A DNA stretch of 21,670 nt. Origin: CBFDCQ01 sp965603355 (GTDB taxonomy: Bacteria > Hydrogenedentota > CAZGCA01 > CBFDCQ01). The position numbers and the translations under genes are program-made. The notes under the pieces were generated by a model that searched no databases, had not been told where the DNA came from, and worked only from the letters and a program-made list of their open reading frames with translations. This document shows, in pieces, positions 15,043 to 21,617 of the stretch; the first letter of the stretch is position 1, and each line of letters begins with the position of its first letter. The DNA lies in assembly GCA_965603355.1 (NCBI GenBank), contig CBFDCQ010000056.1, positions 1-21,670 on the forward strand, read 5' to 3'.

Positions 15043-15732
15043 GTGAGAAGATTTGTGTTATTTGGCGTACTGGTGTTCCTTCTCACGGCGCCCGCGTACG
15101 GAGACCTGTTCGTGCAGACCGTCGGCGACATTGACTCGATGGTCGACGCAACGTTCACATCGCTCGATGCTGAGTACAACATGGATACGCTTGTATTCTC
15201 GCCCGGTTCCGACCCGCCTTTTGCGGACAACCCGCAGGTGAACGAGGACGGTTGGATTGAATGGGAGGTCGCCTTCGACCCCGGCACCGCTGTGGACGGG
15301 ATAAACGGCGCGACCCTGGACATCGCGGCATGGGACATTGACTGGAACGACGGCGAGGTTGTGACTATCGGTAATGACACGGTCTCGTACGTCCTCGGTG
15401 GAATGGACAATTTGGACCAGGGATACGCGAGCGTTTTCGTCGATGGGACAACCACAGGTTCTCCCGATTACGGAACACTAGCGAGCCCGATTAACAGCTT
15501 CTCTCTGACTGCAGAGCAGGCGTCAAACCTGTTCGCGGACGGCTCATCGGTGACGGTCAGAGTGGACGTGGAAGCGTTCCACCGCGCGTTCGCTGTTGAT
15601 TACGCGACGCTGACTGTCGACTACACGCCGGGCGCTGAACCGGTCCATGCACCTGAACCCGCCAGCATGATCATGCTCGGCGCGTTGGGCGCAGGTTTGG
15701 CGGGCGCAAGGAAGTTACGCAGGAAGAAGTAG
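15043..15732 (+). CDS. PEP-CTERM sorted surface protein
   Basis: 229 aa. Signal peptide RRFVLFGVLVFLLTAPAYG (cleavage near AYG-DLF). The mature part is beta-rich and acidic (WIEWEVAFDPGTAVDGINGA; TLDIAAWDIDWNDGEVVTIG; VTVRVDVEAFHRAFAVDYAT), like PEP-CTERM choice-of-anchor or lectin-like domains. The C-terminus is the classical sorting tripartite tail: PEPASM, a hydrophobic stretch IMLGALGAGLAGA, then RKLRRKK. In known systems exosortase (EpsH) removes this tail and releases the protein to the envelope or matrix; no exosortase is in this window. GTG start with GGAGGTGA 5 nt upstream. It is divergent from the ECF module 1 sigma gene, which may regulate it (inference), and is followed by its own terminator. 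Confidence 0.92.
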   Translation: MRRFVLFGVLVFLLTAPAYGDLFVQTVGDIDSMVDATFTSLDAEYNMDTLVFSPGSDPPFADNPQVNEDGWIEWEVAFDPGTAVDGINGATLDIAAWDIDWNDGEVVTIGNDTVSYVLGGMDNLDQGYASVFVDGTTTGSPDYGTLASPINSFSLTAEQASNLFADGSSVTVRVDVEAFHRAFAVDYATLTVDYTPGAEPVHAPEPASMIMLGALGAGLAGARKLRRKK

Positions 15733-15751
15733 GCTGAAAGCGAGATTGATC

Positions 15752-15797
15752 AGAGCGGAACATAGTCGCTGTAGCGGCAGTGTTCCGCTCTTTCTCT
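15752..15797 (+). terminator. Intrinsic terminator after the PEP-CTERM gene
   Basis: An 11-bp perfect stem AGAGCGGAACA (15752-15762) with TGTTCCGCTCT (15781-15791) encloses a smaller CGC-TGTA-GCG stem, followed by TTCTCTG. It lies 20 nt after the stop and separates the gene from the DUF89 gene at 15896. Confidence 0.8.
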
Positions 15798-15895
15798 GTC
15801 TGGCCTGGCGCCTTACGCAACACAAGAGAAGACCGCTGTGCAGCGGTTTGCACTGAGTTTTCTCTCAGGGCCAATGCACGTGAAAGGGTAACAGG

Positions 15896-16771
15896 ATGCG
15901 ATCGTTTCCGGAATGTGTAGCTTGTACCGTCGAGCAGGGCTTACGCGCCGCGCGAATCGCCACCGACGATGAGAGCGCTCACGAGGAGGTCGCGCTCGAG
16001 ATAGTGAGGCGGCTCAAGCATTTTGACTTCGCTCTTCCGCCCGCTGTCAACTCGATGATCGCGTACGAGGCGGTTACCGCAGTCACCGGAAATCACGACC
16101 CTTTCCGGGACATAAAACACCAACACAACGAGGCTGCTCTCGCACTTGAGAAAGATCTGAACAGGATTGTCGAGACGGCCTCCGACAAGCTTCACTGCGC
16201 GTTGCGGCTCTCCTGCGCCGGGAACGTGATCGATATGGGCACCCAGAAGAATCTGGATATCAGGAAGGTCGTTGATGAAGTGCTTGAACGACACTTCGCT
16301 GTTGACGACTATGCGGAATTCCTCGAATCTCTCTCAAGCGCCGACGAGGTTCTCTTCGTCGGGGACAACGCCGGCGAAATTGTGTTCGACAAACCGCTCG
16401 TGAGAGATCTCTCCAATCGCGCACGCGTCTTCTACGCGGTGAAGAGCGGTCCGATACTAAACGATGCGACAGTGCAAGACGCCGAACGAACCGGAATGAC
16501 CGCGCTGGCCACCGTCGTGACCACCGGCACAAGCACTATAGGCGCTCCACCGGGACTCGTGTCCGACGAGTTTCGTGAGTTGGTGGAACGGGTCGGTCTC
16601 ATTATTGCAAAAGGGCAGGGCAACTTCGAGACGTTGGACGTGCTTCCCCAGGACATATTCTTCATGCTTAAGGCGAAATGTCCCGTGGTAGCGGTCGAAA
16701 TGGGCGTGCAATTCGGTGAGTTGGGCCTTATATGCAATCGCAAACGGCTCAGTCAAAGAGATTCCGAATAA
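15896..16771 (+). CDS. DUF89 / ARMT1-like metal-dependent phosphatase
   Basis: 291 aa. Prokaryotic DUF89 proteins are metal-dependent phosphatases thought to remove damaged or surplus sugar-phosphate and related metabolites. The family start motif is clear: MRSFPECVACTVEQGLRAAR with C7-x2-C10. Metal-site segments follow: LSCAGNVIDMG (105-115), FVGDNAGEIVFD (154-165; D157/N158), SGPILNDATV (184-193; N189/D190) and AKGQGNFETL (238-247). The C-terminal LKAKCPVVAVEMGV is also typical. The natural substrate cannot be read from the sequence. It ends at 16771 just before a small hairpin (16780-16795) and converges with the gene ending at 16852. The start ATG has a modest AAGG ~10 nt upstream. Confidence 0.9.
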   Translation: MRSFPECVACTVEQGLRAARIATDDESAHEEVALEIVRRLKHFDFALPPAVNSMIAYEAVTAVTGNHDPFRDIKHQHNEAALALEKDLNRIVETASDKLHCALRLSCAGNVIDMGTQKNLDIRKVVDEVLERHFAVDDYAEFLESLSSADEVLFVGDNAGEIVFDKPLVRDLSNRARVFYAVKSGPILNDATVQDAERTGMTALATVVTTGTSTIGAPPGLVSDEFRELVERVGLIIAKGQGNFETLDVLPQDIFFMLKAKCPVVAVEMGVQFGELGLICNRKRLSQRDSE

Positions 16772-16779
16772 CGTATGCC

Positions 16780-16795
16780 GTCCGCGAACGCGGAC
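16780..16795. terminator. Small hairpin between convergent genes
   Basis: GTCCGC-GAAC-GCGGAC, 6-bp stem and 4-nt loop, 8 nt after the DUF89 stop and between two convergent genes. No T-run follows on either strand, so a role as terminator is only a guess. Confidence 0.3.
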
Positions 16796-16851
16796 CCATA
16801 GAGACTATCCCGCCTCAATTCCTCTTCGGGAGATACGCGTGCGCGTCGCTC

Positions 16852-17286
16852 TCAATCTGAGTCGCCGCCGGTGTAGGACGAGGCGTCGTGCCCGCCCTCG
16901 GCAAGCACCTCGTCAGAAACGTATACCGGACAGGACAACCGTACCGCAACGGCTATGGCGTCGCTCGGACGGCAGTCAATCTTGAGGATCCTGCGCTCGT
17001 TTCCCACAGCGTCAGTTTCGGTGACGGTCATACAGGCGTAATACGTGCCTTTCTCCAGCTTGTACACCTCAACACGCTTCACTGAGGAATTGAACCCGCG
17101 CAGAAGGTAACAGATCAGATCATGCGTCAAGGGTCGTTCGAACTCGCTGTTCTGCAACGCCTGTGCAATCGAGAACGCTTCCGCATGACCGATCCAGATC
17201 GGCAGGATTCTATCGCCGTTCTTCAGTATCACGACCGGATGCCTCTGGTCGTCGTACATGACTGTATGTACCTGCATTTCAGTCAT
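16852..17286 (-). CDS. Bifunctional nuclease (BFN/DUF151) domain protein
   Basis: 144 aa. The family shows combined RNase and DNase activity in plants and is common in bacteria of unknown exact role. Hallmarks: LPIWIGHAEAFSI (28-40), FERPLTHDLICYLL (49-62), RVEVYKLEKGTYYACMTV (71-88), LKIDCRPSDAIAVAVRLSCP (101-120) with VYVSDEVLAEGG after it. I chose ATG at 17286; a longer frame from 17445 lies upstream of the predicted promoter and has no family homology. The first residues MTEMQVHTV allow a second start at residue 4. The gene has its own perfect -10 box and is divergent from tRNA-His. Single gene; C-terminus GHDASSYTGGDSD is acidic. Confidence 0.9.
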   Translation of the reverse strand: MTEMQVHTVMYDDQRHPVVILKNGDRILPIWIGHAEAFSIAQALQNSEFERPLTHDLICYLLRGFNSSVKRVEVYKLEKGTYYACMTVTETDAVGNERRILKIDCRPSDAIAVAVRLSCPVYVSDEVLAEGGHDASSYTGGDSD

Positions 17287-17310
17287 AAAACACCGCCCTT
17301 TCCTGGTTTC

Positions 17311-17339
17311 ATTATACAACCGCACAGCGATAAAGGCAA
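17311..17339 (-). promoter_or_regulatory. Sigma70 promoter of the BFN gene
   Basis: Minus strand TTGCCT (17339-17334), 17-nt spacer, perfect TATAAT (17316-17311). Transcription would start near 17304, 18 nt before the ATG at 17286. Confidence 0.75.
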
Positions 17340-17402
17340 GTATTTTCGGAGGGATTCCGCCGAGACTGAACCGCCTTTTTGCCTTGAAAGATTCCAAGGC
17401 GG

Positions 17403-17432
17403 TTGACAAGCGGACACGAATGTTGGTACGAT
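17403..17432 (+). promoter_or_regulatory. Promoter of tRNA-His
   Basis: Perfect TTGACA (17403-17408), 18-nt spacer, TACGAT (17427-17432; 4 of 6), about 28 nt before the tRNA 5' end. Confidence 0.6.
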
Positions 17433-17460
17433 CCGCCCAAAACACAAGATACTTCTATGT

Positions 17461-17538
17461 GGTGGGCGTAGCTCAGGCGGTTAGAGCACCAGGTTGTGGC
17501 CCTGGGGGTCGAGGGTTCAAGTCCCTTCGCTCACCCCA
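17461..17538 (+). tRNA. tRNA-His (GUG anticodon)
   Basis: The cloverleaf folds by hand. Acceptor GTGGGCG (17462-17468) pairs with CGCTCAC (17528-17534; one G-T). The D arm is GCTC/GAGC. The anticodon stem CCAGG/CCTGG holds loop TTGTGGC with anticodon GTG. The T arm is GAGGG-TTCAAGT-CCCTT. The extra G-1 (17461) facing the discriminator C73 is the specific histidine identity element, and CCA is encoded (17536-17538). Confidence 0.97.
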
Positions 17539-17575
17539 TTTCTTTCTGTGGCGTCCGTGCAGCCGGGCGATTCCA

Positions 17576-18070
17576 CTAGAACTTGTCCCAATGAATGAGA
17601 TCCTGTAACGCCCTTTTCGGCGCTCTGGGAGCAGGTACCGCAGGGTATCCGACGGGTATCAGGCTGACGAGCTTATAACCTGCCGGCACGCCCAGAACTG
17701 CGGATATCTCCTCGCAATAAGGTTTGTTGCTGCCGGCGACCCAACATGCGCCAAGACCCAGTCCGGTTGCCGCTAGTAGTATATTGGTCGTGGCCGCACA
17801 CCCGTCTTCGAGATAGTATTTCGTGTCCTTGCCGAAGACCGCGATCATCGCCGGTGCATCCGCTATGAACTTACCGTGATCCGTGATTGCTGCAACGCGG
17901 TTCTTGACCGACTCGTCAGTTACCACGATGAACTCCCACGGTTGAATGTTGCTCGCCGTGGGCGCAAGTCGTCCGGCGTCAACCAGCTTCTCAAGGATCT
18001 CTCGCGGGACCGGCCGGCTCTCGAACCGTCTTACGCTGCATCTCGCCCCGATAGCTGCAAGCGTTTCCAA
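17576..18070 (-). CDS. Nitroreductase-family FMN oxidoreductase
   Basis: 164 aa, at the short end for this family. FMN-binding segments: RCSVRRFESRPVP (10-22, the conserved 'R-SVR-F' start), APTASNIQPWEFIVV (36-50) and the C-terminal IPVGYPAVPAPRAPKR. The mid part AATTNILLAATGLGLGACWV is the dimer/FMN helix. These enzymes reduce nitro compounds, quinones or flavins with NAD(P)H; the substrate here is unknown. The start is TTG at 18070 with GGGAGGAG upstream at ~9 nt; it begins 6 nt after the stop of the GspG-like gene, so it is the last gene of the PilZ operon. Why a cytosolic flavoenzyme is in a membrane-protein operon is unclear. Confidence 0.9.
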   Translation of the reverse strand: METLAAIGARCSVRRFESRPVPREILEKLVDAGRLAPTASNIQPWEFIVVTDESVKNRVAAITDHGKFIADAPAMIAVFGKDTKYYLEDGCAATTNILLAATGLGLGACWVAGSNKPYCEEISAVLGVPAGYKLVSLIPVGYPAVPAPRAPKRALQDLIHWDKF

Positions 18071-18076
18071 TTCCTC

Positions 18077-18661
18077 TCACTCCTCCCTTACGCCGGGTAT
18101 CCGCTTCGCACGTCGCTTGTACACGCCCCGCCACTGTTCGTTGGAGTCCCAGTTGTTTATGTTGTCCTCATTAAGTCGGTCACCCGCCATTGGACCATCT
18201 TCGGCGCTTCGTTCGGCGTCGGCACCAAGCGAGTAGAGCTGGTACGAGCCCGGATTATGATACAGCCCGGAGCGGGCATCCTTTACCGCCAGAAAGTCCT
18301 CGCTCTCGTAATCGTTGCCGTTGACGTAAACATAGTCTCTGTCCCAACCGTCCTTAGGGACTCCCCCGGGATAGAAAGTGACACTGCGGTTCTGCTCGTC
18401 TATCGCAAGTTGGAGACCTTCCTCGCCGCTCGGCGGCAGCGACCCGTATTGGTCTTTGTACGCTCGTATGGCGGACTCTACCGCGACGAGGTTCGCCTCC
18501 GTGCGGTACATCGCTCCCACGAGACTCCCCGACCTGGCGCGGTACCCGATCATGGAGAAAACAACAGCCACAAAGACCACCAGGATCATCATGAAGGCCC
18601 ATTTGCCAAAGGAGAAGGACGTCATCGTGCCCTTCTTTCGGTTCCTGATCCAGAAGCTCAT
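18077..18661 (-). CDS. GspG-like (type II secretion major pseudopilin) domain protein lacking a prepilin signal
   Basis: 194 aa. After a basic N-terminus (MSFWIRNRKK) there is one membrane helix (about 21-39, WAFMMILVVFVAVVFSMIG), then a domain with GspG features: TEANLVAVESAIRAYKDQYG (54-73), SLPPSGEEGLQLAI (74-87), PKDGWDRDYVYVNG (102-115, cf. 'DPWGxPYxYxxPG') and GSYQLYSLGADAE (138-150). There is no G-FTLIE type cleavage motif, so it is probably not processed by prepilin peptidase but anchored as a simple membrane protein. ATG at 18661 is 10 nt after the stop of the upstream gene; ATG at 18625 (MTSFSFGKW) with GAAGGG upstream is equally possible. Membrane-anchored sensor or scaffold is my inference. 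Confidence 0.8.
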   Translation of the reverse strand: MSFWIRNRKKGTMTSFSFGKWAFMMILVVFVAVVFSMIGYRARSGSLVGAMYRTEANLVAVESAIRAYKDQYGSLPPSGEEGLQLAIDEQNRSVTFYPGGVPKDGWDRDYVYVNGNDYESEDFLAVKDARSGLYHNPGSYQLYSLGADAERSAEDGPMAGDRLNEDNINNWDSNEQWRGVYKRRAKRIPGVREE

Positions 18662-18671
18662 AATCCGCCGC

Positions 18672-19397
18672 CTATGCGAGAACCTCTTGCCGTTTGGGCT
18701 GAAGCCTCAGGAAGAACACCAGCGCCGTCGCCATCAAGGCGAGATCGAAGTACGTGTACACGATATGAACCAGCCCGGTGAAGACCGGATTACCGGCAGC
18801 AGGTGTCAGGCCAACCAGATCTGCGAATATGAGAAACGTCATACCTACGAACCACACCGGGAAAAACTTCCCTGAATGAGCTGAGAGAAAACCGCTCGTG
18901 CCGGCAATCGCCTTGCGGACACTGCAATCTTGCCATACCACGAACGCAGCTGCGTACCGTAGCGGCACGTAGAGTATGTAGTCAAAAGGAAACTCAAGAT
19001 AATATGCCAGAACGTAAGCCACGCCCTGAACCGCGCTGAGCAACAGCATCCGAAAGTAGAACCGCCTCACCCATGCCAACATCGATACGTCGGAATCGGG
19101 CTCCGCTGACAAGAGCTGTTTCCTCAGTAGCGCACCGAACAGGGCATCCATGAGCGCGCCAACAGGCACCGATACGAGCAGGAGATAAAGACTGGCCAAC
19201 CTCTTTAGCAGTTCCGCATCACTTGGCTCGGCCGGACCGGCGACGTGAGATCTGATACGGGCGAAAGCGAACCACATGAGGAAATTCGCGACCGAGAAGA
19301 ACGCGATAAAGACGATATTAGCGTCGGCTACTGCTATACCGCGCTTGACAATATCCGACAATCGAACCTGCTCACGATCCGGGTTATTGCTGTCCAT
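18672..19397 (-). CDS. Multipass membrane protein, unknown function
   Basis: 241 aa with five or six hydrophobic segments: about 28-48 (IVFIAFFSVANFLMWFAFAR), 67-88, 113-136 (MLLLSAVQGVAYVLAYYL), 138-155 (amphipathic), 178-197 (FFPVWFVGMTFLIFADLVGL) and 207-231 (IVYTYFDLALMATALVFFL). Short charged loops (KRLASLY, RKQLLSAEPDSD) and a basic cytoplasmic tail. I do not recognise the family. It lies between the PilZ gene (12 nt upstream) and the GspG-like gene (10 nt downstream) in one unit, so it likely works with them at the inner membrane. The ATG has only a weak AGGAT in front. Confidence 0.75.
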   Translation of the reverse strand: MDSNNPDREQVRLSDIVKRGIAVADANIVFIAFFSVANFLMWFAFARIRSHVAGPAEPSDAELLKRLASLYLLLVSVPVGALMDALFGALLRKQLLSAEPDSDVSMLAWVRRFYFRMLLLSAVQGVAYVLAYYLEFPFDYILYVPLRYAAAFVVWQDCSVRKAIAGTSGFLSAHSGKFFPVWFVGMTFLIFADLVGLTPAAGNPVFTGLVHIVYTYFDLALMATALVFFLRLQPKRQEVLA

Positions 19398-19409
19398 TAT
19401 CCTGCACGT

Positions 19410-20591
19410 CTATTCTGGTCGTTCCAGGTCCTCCGTCGCGAGCTTCTGCTCTTTGACGTTGACGAACCGGACGATCCTATCTCTGTCAGTCTCGTTGATC
19501 AAGGCGAAGCTCCCCCGAACCAGATACCGTGGACCGGGAAGCGCTGAAACGCTGACCACCTTGCAGACCGCCTCAACCTTCTCCGCCCCGTCTGCGTCTG
19601 CGGGCGGCGGCGCTTGAATCTCCTGATAGACGCGCGCCAGATCTATCTCGATTCGGAGCAGATCGTCAACGTTAACCCTGGATTTAGACACCAGAGATGC
19701 CCCGCCGCCGCTGAGCGAACCCAGCGTGACTATGAACTGCCCGCGTGACGGCAGCGAACCGATATCCGACACATTCTCCAGATCTTCGACATCTTTCGAC
19801 ACGAGCATCGCCACAGTTGTGGGAAGCGAGACCCTGACCCTGTAAAACGTTCTTGCCTGCGTTCTCCTGAGCAGCTCGGCGTGCCCGAGCATAACCGCCA
19901 CCTTTGCCGGACCCAACGGCTTGAGTACACTCGTCGAGAACATATAGCGGGCATCGTCGGCACGCCAGAGCGCCACCGAGACCTTCTGCCCCGCCTCCAG
20001 GCTGACCTGACCCGCCGCGCTTTCCGGCGGCGATATGACTATCCCAAGATCCGTAACATCGAGTACTGTCGCCAGGAACCTGCTGCCGCCGGCTCCCTTT
20101 CCGAGTTCGACAGTCAGCTTCTGGTCGGGCTGAAGCCCTCTCGTGGAGTTCAACCGTCTGCCGAACGGAACGAATGTGAGCCCGAGTTTCGCCCTGATCT
20201 CGCCCAGAGCATCGCTTGCGGACTCAAGTTCCTCGGCTACCGCGCCGCTCGAGTTAAGCCTGCTCATGCGCTCCCCCGCACCCGCGTCGAAAGTCTGCTT
20301 CGACGTCAGCAAACGCATAGGTTTGTCAGGCACAAGCGACCGCGCCATTTCCTTGCACAGACCGAGCTCTTTGCCGGTCAATCCTTTCTCAATCGCGATC
20401 TCCTCGAAATCGCGCCACAACTCATCACCTTTCTTCCTCTTCGCGGTATAGGTCCTGATGATCTCTATCAGGACAGCGACCGCGAGCACGGCGAGTCCGG
20501 CGATCATCAGGCCCAGGTACAACCGGGTTCTGTCCGACCTGTCCGAAGGCAAAGCTATTGCGGCATGTATGAAATAGCTAATCAGATTCAA
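19410..20591 (-). CDS. Membrane-anchored PilZ-type protein with YcgR-like N-domain
   Basis: 393 aa. One transmembrane helix near the N-terminus (24-46, LYLGLMIAGLAVLAVAVLIE), then a helical linker (58-130), a YcgR/PilZN-like barrel (~155-225: QPDQKLTVELGKG, FLATVLDVTDLGIVIS, QKVSVALW, MFSTSVLK) and a PilZ domain (~240-380). PilZ motif 1 is RRTQARTFYRVRV (242-254); motif 2, normally [D/N]xSxxG, here reads S292-L-S-G-G-G. The first acidic/amide residue is lost, so cyclic-di-GMP binding may be weaker or absent. TTG start with AAAGGAGG ~9 nt upstream. First gene of a four-gene unit with its own promoter. It probably links cyclic-di-GMP (or a lost version of it) to the membrane and GspG-like proteins. 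Confidence 0.85.
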   Translation of the reverse strand: MNLISYFIHAAIALPSDRSDRTRLYLGLMIAGLAVLAVAVLIEIIRTYTAKRKKGDELWRDFEEIAIEKGLTGKELGLCKEMARSLVPDKPMRLLTSKQTFDAGAGERMSRLNSSGAVAEELESASDALGEIRAKLGLTFVPFGRRLNSTRGLQPDQKLTVELGKGAGGSRFLATVLDVTDLGIVISPPESAAGQVSLEAGQKVSVALWRADDARYMFSTSVLKPLGPAKVAVMLGHAELLRRTQARTFYRVRVSLPTTVAMLVSKDVEDLENVSDIGSLPSRGQFIVTLGSLSGGGASLVSKSRVNVDDLLRIEIDLARVYQEIQAPPPADADGAEKVEAVCKVVSVSALPGPRYLVRGSFALINETDRDRIVRFVNVKEQKLATEDLERPE

Positions 20592-20623
20592 TGGTCGCCC
20601 CTCCTTTTCTCGCCACCCTTCTA

Positions 20624-20652
20624 ATTATACACGCCCCGCGCGTTGCGCGCAA
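20624..20652 (-). promoter_or_regulatory. Promoter of the PilZ operon
   Basis: Minus strand TTGCGC (20652-20647; 3 of 6), 17-nt spacer, perfect TATAAT (20629-20624). Start of RNA near 20617, ~26 nt before the TTG at 20591. The -35 lies inside a palindrome (20641-20654). Confidence 0.6.
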
Positions 20653-20719
20653 CGATTCCGCGAAAAAGGGCGAAAAGGTTTGACGCCCGGCGCTACACGT
20701 TGCGTGTTGTTGGGCAACG
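20641..20719. repeat. Two CGTTGC/GCAACG inverted repeats at the PilZ promoter
   Basis: CGTTGCGCGCAACG (20641-20654) is a perfect palindrome overlapping the -35 box. A second pair with the same half-sites, CGTTGC (20698-20703) and GCAACG (20714-20719), lies ~45 nt farther upstream. Same half-site four times within 80 nt suggests binding sites of a dimeric regulator. Confidence 0.45.
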
Positions 20720-20778
20720 GCGCACGACGGCGGCGCACGCAGACTGGAGGGCGTAACGGAAAGGCTGATGCGGGGCGT

Positions 20779-21126
20779 CTACCGGGTTAGTTCCCAGAGT
20801 TCGAAACATGCCTGGCAATCCGGACTATCCATGTTCGGCAGGTGAAACTCGTCGCCGAAACCGCAGCGTTTTGACCGGCACTTTTCGGCCTGTTCCTCCA
20901 CGAAGGCATTCCACGCTTCAGTACCGGCGGCGACTCCCGCGTCATTAACCTCGTCGCCAACAGCACGAAGTGCCGCAAGAACCTCCTCACAAGTGAGTTT
21001 CCCGCGCAGATCGGCCACATTCTGAATGACCAGGATGATGTCGCGGGCAAGCTGGTCTATTCGTTGCTTCGACTCCCGCTCAGTTTGTCCCGTAGAACCA
21101 GTGAAATCGAATTCTTCCGTAAACAC
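20779..21126 (-). CDS. Small acidic Cys-containing protein, unknown
   Basis: 115 aa from GTG at 21126. I chose this start because GGGGGAGGTGA (21145-21135) lies 8 nt in front; longer frames (GTG 21207, ATG 21147) have no such site and 21207 coincides with the predicted start of RNA. The first part is helical and acidic (FTEEFDFTGSTGQTERESKQ; IDQLARDIILVIQNVADLRG), then LTCEEVLAALRAVGDEVNDA. The C-terminus holds C-x4-C (EKCRSKRCGFGDEF) and C-x2-C (SPDCQACFELWELTR), a possible zinc or metal site of four cysteines. I know no family. It is alone, with a near-consensus promoter upstream. Confidence 0.75.
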   Translation of the reverse strand: MFTEEFDFTGSTGQTERESKQRIDQLARDIILVIQNVADLRGKLTCEEVLAALRAVGDEVNDAGVAAGTEAWNAFVEEQAEKCRSKRCGFGDEFHLPNMDSPDCQACFELWELTR

Positions 21127-21211
21127 TTCTTCTTTCACCTCCCCCATATACGCGCGATGAAGGTAACGGTCCAACAACTTGGTCCCGACAAAGAGCTGGC
21201 TGCTCACAACT

Positions 21212-21241
21212 ATTCTACAGCGGCGTCCACGGGGCTGTCAA
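21212..21241 (-). promoter_or_regulatory. Strong sigma70-like promoter of the 20779 gene
   Basis: Minus strand perfect TTGACA (21241-21236), 18-nt spacer, TAGAAT (21217-21212; 5 of 6). RNA would start near 21205, giving an ~80-nt leader before the GTG at 21126. Confidence 0.75.
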
Positions 21242-21336
21242 CTGGCGTTCTTTGACCTCTCACTGATCTCCAGTTTCTCCACAATACCTGACCTGCCGCC
21301 CAACGCCTTCTCCCCGTGCGCATCCCCATTCTTTTC

Positions 21337-21418
21337 GTCATCCCCGCGAAGGCGGGGATCCACGCTTCATCATCAGCCGCGAGCCCTTCTACTGGATTCC
21401 CGCCTTCGCGGGAATGAC
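21337..21418. repeat. Inverted pair of GTCATTCCCGC-type dispersed repeats
   Basis: Unit 1 (21337-21365) begins GTCATCCCCGCGAAGGCGGG and continues GATCCACGC. Unit 2 (21392-21418) is the same element inverted: ATTCCCGCCTTCGCGGGAAT within CTGG...GAC. Each unit is itself an inverted repeat (CCCCGCgaaGGCGGGG; TTCCCGCcttcGCGGGAA). I recall this family from many proteobacterial and other genomes; the ATTCCC-N8-GGGAAT core is also the Neisseria dRS3 pattern. A BIME-like pair in the intergenic region. Confidence 0.8.
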
Positions 21419-21617
21419 GCAAGGGGGTCATGCGATGACGCATTCCGGGAGCGGCGCTCGCGCAAACAGGCCGCAACACACGGCATGGGGAATTCTTCTC
21501 GTGTGAAAGTGGGGATGAGTGAGCTGTCACTTCAATGTCAGTGGTGCGGTGCCGATCGGCTGCCGGACGGCAGGAGAGGTTCTCCGATGCGAATTCTCTT
21601 GCATTGTGGAGATAATT

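Noticed and set aside
14862..15455. Minus-strand open frame of 197 codons opposite the PEP-CTERM gene
   Set aside because: Ser/Thr/Pro-rich nonsense composition; the plus strand has signal peptide, PEP-CTERM tail, ribosome-binding site and terminator.
17258..17608. Plus-strand open frame of 116 codons running through tRNA-His
   Set aside because: It includes the whole tRNA gene and the BFN promoter region, so it is not a protein gene.
17876..18781. Plus-strand open frame of 301 codons across three minus-strand genes
   Set aside because: It crosses the boundaries of nitroreductase, GspG-like and membrane-protein genes, which have family motifs; it is a chance frame.
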